From assembly GCF_000420705.1 (NCBI RefSeq), contig NZ_ATVL01000001.1, forward strand, positions 41,964 through 105,963: a stretch of 64,000 nt of DNA, read 5' to 3'. Shown here one piece after another: positions 52,482-61,811 of this stretch. How positions within the stretch are numbered: position 1 is the first letter of the stretch; each line of letters starts with the position of its first letter. A program made the position numbers and the translations under genes. The notes below the pieces were generated by a model. It saw only the letters and a list, made by a program, of their open reading frames with translations. It had not been told where the DNA came from and ran no database searches. This stretch comes from Hymenobacter norwichensis DSM 15439 (GTDB lineage Bacteria; Bacteroidota; Bacteroidia; Cytophagales; Hymenobacteraceae).

Positions 52482-53264
52482 TCAGGCGAAGCGCTTGAGC
52501 AGCTGCTGCACCCCGGCGCTGTAGCTGCGCGAGGAGGTGACGTGCTGCCCGTTGGCCATGCGAAACAGGTACTCGCCGTGCGACCAATGCTTAAAATCCA
52601 CGATGTGGGCCGGGTTGACGATGCACGAGCGGTGAATGCGCAGGAACACGGCCGGGTCGAGCCGCTCGGCCAGCTGGCCCAGGGCCGTGCGCAGCGGGTA
52701 GTGCCTGCCGGCCGCGTGCAGCAGCACGCCGTTGCCGGTGGCTTCGAAGTAGCACACCTCGGCGGCCGGCACGAAGAAGCTGCGCTCGGGCAGCTTCACC
52801 AGAAACTGGTCCTGATAGTCGGGCACAGGCGGGGCGGTCCAGCTGTGCAGCAGGGCCGCCAGCGCGGGGCCGGGGGCCGGGCTTTGGCGCAGCAGCAACT
52901 GCGGCGGCAGCCGGCCCACGCAGTCGGCAAACCGGTCGGGGTCCAGCGGTTTGAGCAGGTAATCGACGGCGTGCAGGGCGAAGGCCTGCACCGCGTACTG
53001 GTCGTAGGCCGTCACGAACACCACCAGCGGGAGCGGCTGGCCGGCCGCCTGCAGCCGCCGCAGCACCTGCACGCCATCAAGGTCAGGCAGCTGCACATCA
53101 AGGAAAACGACGTCGTATGCGCCGGTGTGCAGGGCGGTGAGGGCCTCGGTGCCGTTGGCGGCTTCGCCCGTTACGGCCAGCGCCGGAAAATCGGCCAACA
53201 GTTCGCGCAGCAGGCTGCGCGCCAGGGGCTCGTCGTCGACCAGCAGCGTGCGGATGGGGCTCAT
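52482..53264 (-). CDS. LytTR-family response regulator
   Basis: A 260-residue response regulator: receiver domain with acidic LLVDDEPLARSLL, phospho-Asp in YDVVFLDVQLPDLDG, and Lys near LLKPLD, then a LytTR DNA-binding domain (RSFFVPAAEVCYFEATGNGVLLHAAGRHYPLRTALGQLAERLD...FLRIHRSCIVN). The start overlaps the kinase stop by 4 bp (ATGA), so the two genes are coupled. Confidence 0.92.
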   Translation of the reverse strand: MSPIRTLLVDDEPLARSLLRELLADFPALAVTGEAANGTEALTALHTGAYDVVFLDVQLPDLDGVQVLRRLQAAGQPLPLVVFVTAYDQYAVQAFALHAVDYLLKPLDPDRFADCVGRLPPQLLLRQSPAPGPALAALLHSWTAPPVPDYQDQFLVKLPERSFFVPAAEVCYFEATGNGVLLHAAGRHYPLRTALGQLAERLDPAVFLRIHRSCIVNPAHIVDFKHWSHGEYLFRMANGQHVTSSRSYSAGVQQLLKRFA

Positions 53265-54376
53265 GCGGGCTCTGGGGTAACGCCGGCCACCGCCCGCCGG
53301 AACGGGATGGACAAGCGCAGGCAGTAGCCGCACGCCGGGGCCGACTCCACCGCCAGGGCATAGTCCGGGCCGTAGAGCGTGGCCAGCCGGCTTTCCAGGT
53401 TGCGCAGGCCGATGCCCCGCGCGGCGGTGTCGGCCGCGCCCCGGCCGTTGTCCTGCACTTGCAGCAGCAGCCGGTCGCCCTGTTTTTCGGCCCGCACGGC
53501 CAGCTCGCCGGCCCCGGCGCGGGGCGCCAGGCCGTGGCGCACGGCGTTTTCCACCACTGGCTGCAGTAGCAGGGCGGGCAGCAGCGCCCCTTCGGTATCG
53601 GGGGCAATATTGTAGCGCACGGCCAGCCGGTCAGGGAAGCGGGTTTGCTCGATTTCCAAGTAGAGCCGGGTGAGGCGCAGCTCCTGTTCCAGGGTCACTT
53701 CCTGCTCGTCGGTACCTTCCAGCACCAGCCGCAGAAACTGGCTGAGCTGGGCCAGCATGCGCCGGGCGGCCTTCACGTCCTGGCTCATCAGGGCCGAGAC
53801 GGCGTTCATGGAATTGAAGAGAAAGTGCGGCTGGAGCTGCATTTTCAGGGCCTGCAGCTGGGCCTGCACCAGCTGGGTTTCGAGCTGGGCGGCCCGCACC
53901 CGGCCTTCGCGGTACCGCTCGCGGTACTGCACGGCGTAGGCGATGCAGAGCAGCATCCAGTAAATGGGCACCCAGCTGTTGGCGTTGGCCACGACCTCGG
54001 CGAGGGAAACCCGGCCCGGCACGGCCCCGCTGCCGTGCATCACGGCGGCGTACACGAGGCGGTAAGCAAGCGTGAGGACGTAGCTGGCCGCCGCGTGGGC
54101 CAGCAGGTGCCGCAGCCGGTGGCGGCTCTCGAGGAGGTTGAAGCGGGCCGCCAGGGCAAACACCACCGGCGTGAGCAGCCCCCAAATCAGGCCGTGCAGC
54201 AGGCGCCCGCCCAGGGCCTCGCGCCAGTCGGTGGGCGTACCGGCCGAGAGGTTCTGCACGAAAATCAGCAGCACCATGAACCCGCTGAACAGCAGCCACG
54301 CCAGGGCAATGGTGGCGCCGCTCACCAGGGGCGGGGTCTTCTGCGGCGTTTTCAAGGGCCCTGCGGTCGTGCTCAT
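53261..54376 (-). CDS. LytS-type sensor histidine kinase
   Basis: A 371-residue kinase with four predicted N-terminal membrane helices (IALAWLLFSGFMVLLIFVQNL etc.), a coiled-coil, the LytS/His_kinase domain with LQPHFLFNSMNAVSALM (phospho-His), and the ATPase part VVENAVRHGL and DNGRGA and GIGLRNLESRL. Partner of the LytTR regulator; the signal is unknown. Confidence 0.92.
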   Translation of the reverse strand: MSTTAGPLKTPQKTPPLVSGATIALAWLLFSGFMVLLIFVQNLSAGTPTDWREALGGRLLHGLIWGLLTPVVFALAARFNLLESRHRLRHLLAHAAASYVLTLAYRLVYAAVMHGSGAVPGRVSLAEVVANANSWVPIYWMLLCIAYAVQYRERYREGRVRAAQLETQLVQAQLQALKMQLQPHFLFNSMNAVSALMSQDVKAARRMLAQLSQFLRLVLEGTDEQEVTLEQELRLTRLYLEIEQTRFPDRLAVRYNIAPDTEGALLPALLLQPVVENAVRHGLAPRAGAGELAVRAEKQGDRLLLQVQDNGRGAADTAARGIGLRNLESRLATLYGPDYALAVESAPACGYCLRLSIPFRRAVAGVTPEPA

Positions 54377-54579
54377 GCGCTTTAAAGGTAGCGAAACCCA
54401 CCGCCACCGCGCCGTCCTGGCATTCAGAATGGCCTTTTTGGCGGGCCAATGGGCCTTCGGGCCGGTATTGGGCGAGCTCGATTACCCCGCCGGGGCTAAG
54501 CGCACGGGAAGTTTGTGAAAAAGGTTAGCCGTAGCAGGCGCGGGCCTCCCACCGAGAGTCAGACAATTCTCACTAGCCT

Positions 54580-54611
54580 GTTTAACCTTTGTACCAAACT
54601 TTTAACCAAGG
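54580..54611 (-). repeat. Right 32-bp terminal inverted repeat
   Basis: Starts GTTTAACCTTTGTACC and ends AACCAAGG; exact reverse complement of 37427-37458. Confidence 0.9.
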
Positions 54612-54613
54612 CC

Positions 54614-54621
54614 ACTACTGG
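54614..54621. repeat. Right 8-bp direct repeat (target duplication) ACTACTGG
   Basis: Second copy of the octamer present before the left inverted repeat; it overlaps the codons for Tyr-Trp of the toxin. Confidence 0.8.
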
Positions 54622-54948
54622 GTCACCTGGGTGCTCCGCAACCTGGCAGATTCCGCCATTGCGGGCGAGGTTGTCTTCAAAGGAGGCACGTCCCTGTCCA
54701 AGGCCTTCAAGCTGATTGAACGGTTTTCCGAGGACATCGACCTAGCGGTGCTACTGCAAGGACGCACGCACAGCCAGGTACGGGCGCTGATCCGCGAGGT
54801 GCATAAAGCCGCCGTGGCCGCCGACCGTCCCGATGCACTGGCCGAAGTGGTTGACCTGGGCAGCAAAATGGGTAAGAACCGGCGCGTACACCACCGATAC
54901 GACCGGTTGTTCATGGAAGATAGCCCAGTGGCCACGGAGCACATCCTG
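54614..54948 (+). pseudogene. AbiEii-type toxin gene, middle fragment
   Basis: In-frame continuation of the toxin from 37328: Y-W, then VTWVLRNLADSAIAGEVV and FKGGTSLSKAFKLIERF, then SEDIDLAVLL, with the nucleotidyltransferase GG(T/S)xL and DxD motifs that form the active site. About 110 codons survive before a second disruption near 54948, where an inverted repeat of another element starts. The C-terminal half of the toxin is missing. Confidence 0.85.
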
Positions 54949-55392
54949 GGGTTGCGTTAGTAAATGGACAAAGAATTACGATAAGCATATAAATACTTGA
55001 TTAACAATGGCTTTTAAATAGCGCTTAGATGCCTGCCTCTGCTGCTTGCCTGGGTAAAGAGAGCTACCTACCTTGCTCATCGCCTCGCGTGACGCACAGG
55101 ACAGGGAGCACGAAAACGAGGGATTTCGGGTACCAGCTACTGCTCATCTGCTCGGGACTGTCGGCCCGACAAAACCTGGTACCCAAAACCCGTAGCGGTA
55201 ATCAAAGTACCCACTACCCCCTTTTTATAGCTTTCTGGTACCCTGAACCGAGTTCACTAACCAGTGAGCCGGACGGGCTACGCTTGGCCAATTGCTTCGC
55301 TCAAGCTGAACTTCCTGCGCTTGAAGTCGAAAGCCGTTTTTCCCTGCTTACTACCTTATCGTAATCCTTTGTCCGATTACTAACGCAACCCC
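54948..55392. mobile_element. 445-bp element bounded by 38-bp inverted repeats
   Basis: GGGGTTGCGTTAGTAA with GGACAAAG at 54948-54985 is repeated in inverse at 55355-55392 with three mismatches. The left boundary is in the toxin gene, the right one in an IS3 orfA fragment; flanks show no matching target duplication, so a rearrangement may have occurred. No transposase is encoded; a MITE or an IS remnant is likely. A 336-base frame inside (55029-55364) has no recognised motif. Confidence 0.75.
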
Positions 55393-55635
55393 TACCTGTG
55401 GCGGGCAGGAAGACCTGAGCGGCCTGCTCGCGCAACCGCAGCTTCCAGCGGCTGATTTGCGCCACAGTTAACTGATAGCGCGTGGCCAGTTCAGCCAGTG
55501 GCTGCCGCTCCGTCAGAGCCGCTAAGGCCACCTTCGCTATGAACTCAGCGGTTAAGCGGCGACGGGCGCGTTTTGGGGTCATGGCGTGGACTAAGATAGC
55601 CCGCCTGAACTGTCCAAACTTTGGGGAGTACTACA
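55393..55635 (-). mobile_element. Remnant of an IS3-family element (left end and orfA 5' part)
   Basis: The minus-strand orfA start (55582) encodes MTPKRARRRLTAEFIAKVAL, ALTERQPLAELATRY, ISRWKLRLREQAAQVF, the helix-turn-helix of an IS3-type OrfA, for about 63 codons and is then cut by the 445-bp element. The sequence at 55603-55635 (TGTCCAAACTTTGGGG then TACTACA) looks like an IS3 terminal inverted repeat on the far side. Confidence 0.65.
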
Positions 55636-55761
55636 CAACTCAACTATAAGTCCATAGTATCAATCAATTAAAATAAGTATTATCAAAAGTTAATCTATAT
55701 ATATACAAAGTATTTACTATAATTATCATATATTCTTCCATCCACATAATCACAAACTCTT

Positions 55762-58137
55762 ATGCTCAATTTTACAAGGTATTCGCATTCGCTCAAGAAA
55801 TCCACAACTTGGCAATCGTGGTTAATGGTATTTGGTGTGGGAACTCTGAGTTTAACTGTTGACCAAGCTGCTGCACAGTTTCATGCTAACAAAGAGGGTA
55901 GGACACCTTACCCACAAGAAAAGATAAGACTGATTGCCAAAGAGGTTCGAGCTGATGGATGGATCGTATTCAAGGACAATCTGAAGGACAAGCCTCAGGA
56001 GATCGCCAGTAAACACAAAGAAGCATTGGGCCTGGGTTCTACAGATGAGTTGAAATCCACTTAAAGTCTCACGGATGAGTTAAATATTACACGGTATCGC
56101 TATACTCAGCACCATGCCGGGGTGCCAATAGAAGGAGCCGATTTTAGCATATATGCCAAAGAAGGGCATGCTTCACATGCAACTGGCCGTCTAGTACAGG
56201 TACTTGGTGCTAGTCAAAAACCTGCTATTACTGAAAGTCAAGCTTTTGCAATAGCCTTGCGTAACGTTCCCGCCACCCTCTATGCATGGCAAGATCAGTG
56301 GCGTGAAGAGCAATTACGCCTCGAAAAGCATAATCCATCTGCCACTAGCCTTCCTAAAGGAGAACTCCTGTATGCTTTGACTACAAACGATGCAGATGCT
56401 CCTGATGCTATACACCGGCTGGCCTATCGTTTTGACATTAGGCGGCTCACACCAGAAGCCCATGAGGCTGTATATGTAGATGCACTTACTGGGCGTCTGC
56501 TACGTGTTATGTCTTTAATTGCTAATAGCAGCTGTCAGTTTGGTAACCAAGTGAACACTTGGTACAATGGAAATAACATCTTAGGTACATGGTGGGATAG
56601 TTCCCGCAACCGATATCAACTTAAAGACTATTGCCGTACCTCATATATTTTAACAAAATATAGCGACGGTAACGGGTCCAGCGATTGGGATAATCAGAAC
56701 AGCTATTACATAGAGGCGAGTGGCAGCGAGGGCTCTCCTCAGAACACTAATTGGAATTGGGATTTCAAAGCGAGGTCTGCTGCTTCCGCCCATTTCGGCA
56801 TGCAAACTGCGCACTATTACTTTAAAACCACATTTAATCGCAATGGAGCGTATGGCGATGGGCGTGAATTAAGAGTTTTAGTGAATAACTATCGCAACAA
56901 CGCTTTCTATGACATGTACAACGGGAATGATTACATTACTGTAGGACGCAACTACGATTTTGGACCAGCAGACGAACGTAGCTTTGCAGAACTAGATGTT
57001 ATGGCCCATGAATTCACTCATGGTGTTGTGAGAGGCTCAGCCAATCTACAGTTGTCAGGTGAATCCTTCGCCTTGAACGAATCATTTGCTGATATTTTTG
57101 GCGAGATGACTGAGCGTTTACATACAGGACAACACAACTGGACTGTACTACAAGGGATTGGAGTTCCAAGGGTTATGGCTGAGGAAGAAGGGCCATCTTT
57201 TGCTGGTTTAAACCAGCCTGCTCAAATATATCAAGGACGTGGCTGGGACTTTGTCAGAGCCGAACCCCACCAGAATGGAGGAGTTCAGAATCGCTGGTTT
57301 TATTTTCTTTCCGTTGGGACTGGACCGCGTGATTTTAATGTAACCGTAAACGGAATAGGTGAGGAAAAAGCGCAACGTATTGCTTATCGTAGCCTTACCC
57401 GTTATCTAAACTCGACTTCCGACTATAACCACGCGCGGGTCTCTGCTATTCAAGCTGCCACTGACATATATGGGGCATGTTCGGCTGAAGTTACCGCAAC
57501 TACTAATGCATGGGCCGCGGTAGGACTAGGTGCTGCGGCCCCAGAGTTCTGCGCCGCAGAAATCACCGGTCAACGGCGGTTTTGCACGGAGGATGGCACA
57601 AGTGTGTATAACGAATATCGGGTTCAAGCCTCCCCAGGAGCTACCAAAACTTGGTCGAATAGCAATGGATTGTTCGATTTTTCGCCCCTCGGACAAACTG
57701 ACTATACCGTTTTATCCCAGGTTCCTGATTATGACGAGGAAACTACGCTTAGCGTTTATATTGAGTTCCCTGCTAATCCGTCGGCGAATGTCTGGCGTAA
57801 CTTGACAATCAACACTGAGCAATGTAGGGTTCAATGCAGAATATGCCCTGAAGAAGCTCAAAGAGCATTATCAGTTGATGAATCGACCAAGCAGGGTATG
57901 ACACTCTATCCTAATCCAGCTGATAGGTCCATAACAGTAGATTTTACCTCAGCATCAGTTTCCGCTAGGACATTAAATGTCAGCGATATGTTAGGACGAG
58001 TGCTTTACACCCAACAAGTGCCAATTGGGCAAAAATCCGTTTTGCTTGATGTGTTTCAACTGCCAGCGGGCTCATTTATTTTATCGGTTTCTACACCTAA
58101 GGGCACGCTTACTAAACGTTTCCTTATCAGCCGCTAA
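55762..58137 (+). pseudogene. M4 thermolysin-like metallopeptidase with in-frame stop and T9SS sorting domain
   Basis: One continuous frame of 792 codons broken by TAA at 56062-56064, in the FTP/PepSY propeptide (LGSTDELKST-stop-SLTDELNITRYRYTQHH). Parts in order: signal (FGVGTLSLTVDQAAAQ), propeptide, catalytic domain with MAHEFTHGVV (HExxH) and NESFADIFGEM (third ligand Glu), and a C-terminal type A T9SS sorting domain (MTLYPNPADRSITVDF ... KRFLISR). The stop makes it a pseudogene unless read through or a sequencing error. It would be a secreted zinc protease. Confidence 0.82.
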
Positions 58138-58170
58138 GATCTTACTGCTGTAACATTCACCTTAGAAAGT

Positions 58171-58210
58171 TAGAAAGCCTGTTAGAAATAAATTTCTGAC
58201 AGGCTTTCTA
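58171..58210 (+). terminator. Terminator after M4 peptidase
   Basis: TAGAAAGCCTGTTAGAAAT pairs with its complement at 58192-58210 (19-bp arms, one G-U-type mismatch), 34 bp past the stop. Confidence 0.7.
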
Positions 58211-58280
58211 CATAGGTCGTACAACTTTTTTAGCCTATTTGGGCTCTTCTTATCAGTATTCACCAAATAAAAATTCAACC

Positions 58281-58715
58281 ATGATGAAATATCTCTGCTG
58301 TTTGGCAACAACACTTTTTCTCTTGAGTTGTAAAGAAAAAGCTGCTACCCCTAATCTAAATGCTGCTTTCAACCAAGACTTTAAACTCCGTTACGCACAA
58401 AGCGCTGGTTTGCCCGATCAAGATAAGCCAGAATTAACTGTTACCGTAGACGATGTTCAGGATAACCGCTGCCCCCCCTGTTCCTTACCAGGTATGGCAA
58501 AAACTGTCCTGAGTGTGCGTGATCAACAGGGAAGTAATCAGACAACCACACTGTGCTTAGGCTGCGGCACCGCATTAAATGACTCCGTAGTCGTGTTAGC
58601 CAATAGTAGACGCTACGTTCTCACACTGCGCCAGATAACACCCGTGCCAGTATCGGCATCTGATGCATCAATGAAAAAAGAAGATAAGCAAGTCACACTT
58701 TTTGTCAAGCGGTGA
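58281..58715 (+). CDS. Small lipoprotein with Cys pairs
   Basis: About 144 residues. Lipoprotein signal (LCCLATTLFLLSCKEK), then a strand-rich body with CPPCSLPGMAKTVL and CLGCGTALND, two CxxC-type pairs. Family not recognised. The stop overlaps the start of the next gene (GTGA, 58712), so they are co-translated. Confidence 0.65.
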   Translation: MMKYLCCLATTLFLLSCKEKAATPNLNAAFNQDFKLRYAQSAGLPDQDKPELTVTVDDVQDNRCPPCSLPGMAKTVLSVRDQQGSNQTTTLCLGCGTALNDSVVVLANSRRYVLTLRQITPVPVSASDASMKKEDKQVTLFVKR

Positions 58716-60985
58716 AAATCCATCTGTGGCGGCAACTGTTGAGTTGCCTTGTCCTGCTTATTCTACACATTGTTGATTCGCGCACGTACGCTCAACTAGC
58801 TGCCTCTCAATGGTACTTTGGCCAGCAAGCTGGGTTGGATTTCCGCTTCTTACCTCCTACCCCTCTCACGAATGGACAGCTAAATACTGCAGAAGGCTGT
58901 AGCAGTCGAGCTGACAGTGTAGGGAATTTGTTGTTCTATACGGATGGGATTACTGTATGGAATCGGCTCCACCAAGTCATGGTTGGCGGAACTGGATTAA
59001 CGGGAAGCTCATCGACCAGCCAATACATAATTGTAGCTCAACCAGGCAATAGCTACTTATACTATATATTCTCTCCATCTGAATATACGCAGTCTGCTGG
59101 GTTTCGATATGCTGTTGTAGATATGCGATCGCAAAATGGGTTAGGTGAGGTACTTATTCGGAACCAATTACTCCAGGCTTCTTCCACAGAACGAGTAGCC
59201 GCAGCATTACATGCCAACAGGCGCGACGTGTGGGTTATAGGCCACGAACGAAATTCAGATCAATTTTATGCGTATTTGCTGTCGGCCCAAGGACTAAGCT
59301 TACAACCAGTAAGAAGCCGTGACGGATTCGTGCATCAGTCGGTTCAAGTGATTGGACAACTTAAGGTTTCCCCCACGGGTCGTAAACTTGCTTTGGCGGC
59401 ATCAACCATTAATCCTCAACAAACACAAGGTATACCTAGTGTGGAATTACTGGATTTTGATCCTGCCACCGGCCGAATTACCAACCCCGTAATTCTGCCA
59501 CCAGCTCGCATCACTAGTTACGGGGTAGAGTTCTCCCCTGACGGCTCTAAGCTCTATGTTACGGACCCACTGTGGGGGGGGCTTTTTCAATACGATTTAA
59601 CCAGCCCTAATGTAGCGTCCTCGGTGGTGCAAATCCCTGCTCCTGGCTCAGGGTCAAAAAGTGGGTTGCAGCTTGCACCTGATGGGCGAATCTACTTGGC
59701 TCATACGAACCTCTCAGCCCAGTTTTTAGGCGTTATTTCGGATCCGAATCGCTTAGGGGCAGCGTGTGCTTATGTTGACCAAGGGATAAGCTTGGGAGGG
59801 CGCCGTGCTACACAGGGGCTACCCTCTTTTATGGCGCAGGACCTGTGGAATTTCACGGTACTTGGTGCTTGTCAGCGTCATCCAGTACGCTTTACTTTTC
59901 CTGCCTTTTACGGTGCTGATTCGGTGCGTTGGGATTTTGGTGATTCCACCCCCATTCTCTCCGCATCAGCCTCAATGACCGCAACGCATATCTATCAAAA
60001 CCCCGGGCGATACCTCGTATCACTAACATTGTATTCTTCTGGTGGCCAACCTTATACATTGCGTCGCTACGTTGATATAGCTCCTTTGCCCAGAGTAAAT
60101 TTGGGACGCGATACAGCCCTGTGTCCAGGTAACACGCTCTTGCTGACACCTACTGTAGCGGGAATAACTAGTTACCGCTGGCAGGATAATTCTACTGCAG
60201 CCACGTTCATGGCGCAACAACCTGGCTGGTATTGGGTGGATGTGACCAGTGCTGCTGGCTGCACCGCCCGTGACTCGTTATTCATCACTCGTGCCCTACA
60301 ACCCCAAATCCAACTCGGTATGGATACAGTGGTCTGTATAGGTCAGACACTAACCTTACGTCCACGCCTAGTGCAGGCAGGGGTACGCTATCGGTGGCAG
60401 GATGGGTCCACCGCTGCAACACTAACTATCAACCAACCAGGTCTATACTGGGTGGAAGGCACGAATGCATTGGGGTGTAGCCAACGGGATTCACTGCGCG
60501 TTTATTATTTAACACCGCCCACAATCCATCTAGGCCAAGACACGGCTCTGTGTCAAAATTCAGAAAAAGCCTTTGTACTGGATGCTACACTGCCTGGTGT
60601 ACGCTACCGTTGGTCGGATGGCTCTACCAACGCTACCTTCACACCGCCTCAATCAGGAACTTATTGGGTGACCGTGTCCACGGCTTTTTGTAGTGCAACT
60701 GATACGATTCGGCTACAGATATATGATTGCCGTCAAGCTGTGTTTGTCCCCAATATTATCACGCCAAACGGTGACGGCAAAAACGATGAATTAAAAATTA
60801 TTGGTCTCGATCAAGGGACATGGGTGTTAAATATATACAATCGCTGGGGTAAGGAAGTTTATCAGGCGTCTGATTATCAGCACTCTTGGAATGCGGCTAA
60901 TTTGCCTGGTGGCGTCTACTTCTACCGGTTGCGAGAAATCAAAACCGGCCAACAGGTCAAAGGCTGGATTGATGTGATACGGTAA
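58712..60985 (+). CDS. T9SS type B-sorted surface protein with PKD and repeats
   Basis: A 757-residue exported protein starting at GTG. Signal (LLSCLVLLILHIVDSRTYA), then a propeller-like region with repeated SPTGRKLALAAS and SPDGSKLYVTDP motifs, a PKD domain (SVRWDFGDSTPILSA ... IYQNPGRYLVSLTLY), three similar Ig-like repeats (LGRDTALCPGN, LGMDTVVCIGQ, LGQDTALCQNS with YRWQDGST), and a gliding-motility-type C-terminal domain (VFVPNIITPNGDGKNDELKI ... GGVYFYRLREIKTGQQVKGWIDVIR). It is secreted by T9SS and held at the surface. Confidence 0.85.
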   Translation: MKIHLWRQLLSCLVLLILHIVDSRTYAQLAASQWYFGQQAGLDFRFLPPTPLTNGQLNTAEGCSSRADSVGNLLFYTDGITVWNRLHQVMVGGTGLTGSSSTSQYIIVAQPGNSYLYYIFSPSEYTQSAGFRYAVVDMRSQNGLGEVLIRNQLLQASSTERVAAALHANRRDVWVIGHERNSDQFYAYLLSAQGLSLQPVRSRDGFVHQSVQVIGQLKVSPTGRKLALAASTINPQQTQGIPSVELLDFDPATGRITNPVILPPARITSYGVEFSPDGSKLYVTDPLWGGLFQYDLTSPNVASSVVQIPAPGSGSKSGLQLAPDGRIYLAHTNLSAQFLGVISDPNRLGAACAYVDQGISLGGRRATQGLPSFMAQDLWNFTVLGACQRHPVRFTFPAFYGADSVRWDFGDSTPILSASASMTATHIYQNPGRYLVSLTLYSSGGQPYTLRRYVDIAPLPRVNLGRDTALCPGNTLLLTPTVAGITSYRWQDNSTAATFMAQQPGWYWVDVTSAAGCTARDSLFITRALQPQIQLGMDTVVCIGQTLTLRPRLVQAGVRYRWQDGSTAATLTINQPGLYWVEGTNALGCSQRDSLRVYYLTPPTIHLGQDTALCQNSEKAFVLDATLPGVRYRWSDGSTNATFTPPQSGTYWVTVSTAFCSATDTIRLQIYDCRQAVFVPNIITPNGDGKNDELKIIGLDQGTWVLNIYNRWGKEVYQASDYQHSWNAANLPGGVYFYRLREIKTGQQVKGWIDVIR

Positions 60986-61106
60986 ATTACCAAGTCGTCT
61001 GTAAGTCGGTGATGAGATGTGGCTTAGTGAGGTAGAAGAACTCATGTGCAGCCTAGCTTTAGCAAAAGATGTGAATGTATATTGCTAAAGCTAGATAAAT
61101 TAAACA

Positions 61107-61137
61107 AAACCCCGTGGGCAAAATGACCACGGGGTTT
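61107..61137. terminator. Terminator between convergent genes
   Basis: AAACCCCGTGG and CCACGGGGTTT are exact 11-bp arms with a 9-base loop. Stretch 60986-61277 otherwise shows nothing that I can call. Confidence 0.75.
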
Positions 61138-61277
61138 CCAGACAAGATGTTCCCTAAGCTGCTACTTCTGATTGGTTGTTTTCTTGCCACTGTCCCGCGC
61201 AAGTGATTGTAAAACCAAACAGAATAGATACTATAGCAGCATAAGAAGCAGGGATGAACTGTAAAAATCTTCCCTTT

Positions 61278-61688
61278 TTAGGTAAGCATTCGAGCGCGAA
61301 ACAAAGCAATTTGCGATGCATCGAGCAGAGAAAATTCTACTTCGAATTGGTTGTCTTTCTTGATCCGTTTCGCCTTCAGATCAAATCCCATGGAGACAAT
61401 GATCTGCTGCACTAAATGGGGCATAGGGCGAGTGAGCCGCCCATTTTTAAGATTGACTACCATCGAGTAGTTAAGGTGTCGTTCATGAGCCCACGGTTTC
61501 AACTCGCCGTGCATAAAGGAGTTCAAGTGGTGTTGTACGTAAGATAGGCCCTCCTCATAAGAGAAGGTAATGCCTGGATTTGGGGCGGCCATGGAGGCCG
61601 GTACCGAATGGGACATAGGAGCAGGAGCAAAAGGTGTGGTAGCATAATGGACAGTGACAGAAGGCTTATAATATACATGAAACTGCAT
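61278..61688 (-). CDS. Hypothetical protein
   Basis: A 136-residue protein, family not recognised. Tyr/His-rich start (MQFHVYYKPSVTVHYAT), then helical basic/acidic segments (EEGLSYVQHHLNSFMHGELKPWAHERHLNYSMVVNLKNGRLTRPMPHLVQQIIVSMGFDLKAKRIKKDNQFEV). No signal peptide. It is in lower-GC DNA next to an IS. Confidence 0.5.
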   Translation of the reverse strand: MQFHVYYKPSVTVHYATTPFAPAPMSHSVPASMAAPNPGITFSYEEGLSYVQHHLNSFMHGELKPWAHERHLNYSMVVNLKNGRLTRPMPHLVQQIIVSMGFDLKAKRIKKDNQFEVEFSLLDASQIALFRARMLT

Positions 61689-61811
61689 AAATCCACCATT
61701 AGCCTGAGAAAGTGTAGCTGAAACAGACAGCGAACAGCCATGACTTGTGTTGTCTATGACTGGAAAACTGAATTCTGTTGTGGGCTTCTAGTTGAAAGTG
61801 AGGTGGTCTAA

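Larger units (their letters stand above)
37427..54613. mobile_element. 17.2-kb inverted-repeat-bounded element interrupting abiEii toxin
   Basis: The segment begins with CCTTGGTTAAAAGTTTGG at 37427 and ends with its complement at 54594-54611, followed by CC and a copy of the target octamer ACTACTGG. The inverted repeats are identical over 32 bp. Removing the segment and one octamer restores an open toxin reading frame (EKDYW then VTWVLRN). No transposase gene is seen within; a decayed serine resolvase remnant lies near the left end. Cargo: LysR, YeiH, TsdA-like cytochrome, DsrE, two solute-binding proteins, TMEM175, MBL, DUF202, propellers, DUF305 and a LytTR system. Best explained as a large transposon that has lost its transposase or is moved in trans. 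Confidence 0.85.

Noticed and set aside
55029..55364. 112-codon frame in the 445-bp element
   Set aside because: Crosses into the inverted repeat, no motif; a MITE interior is more likely.
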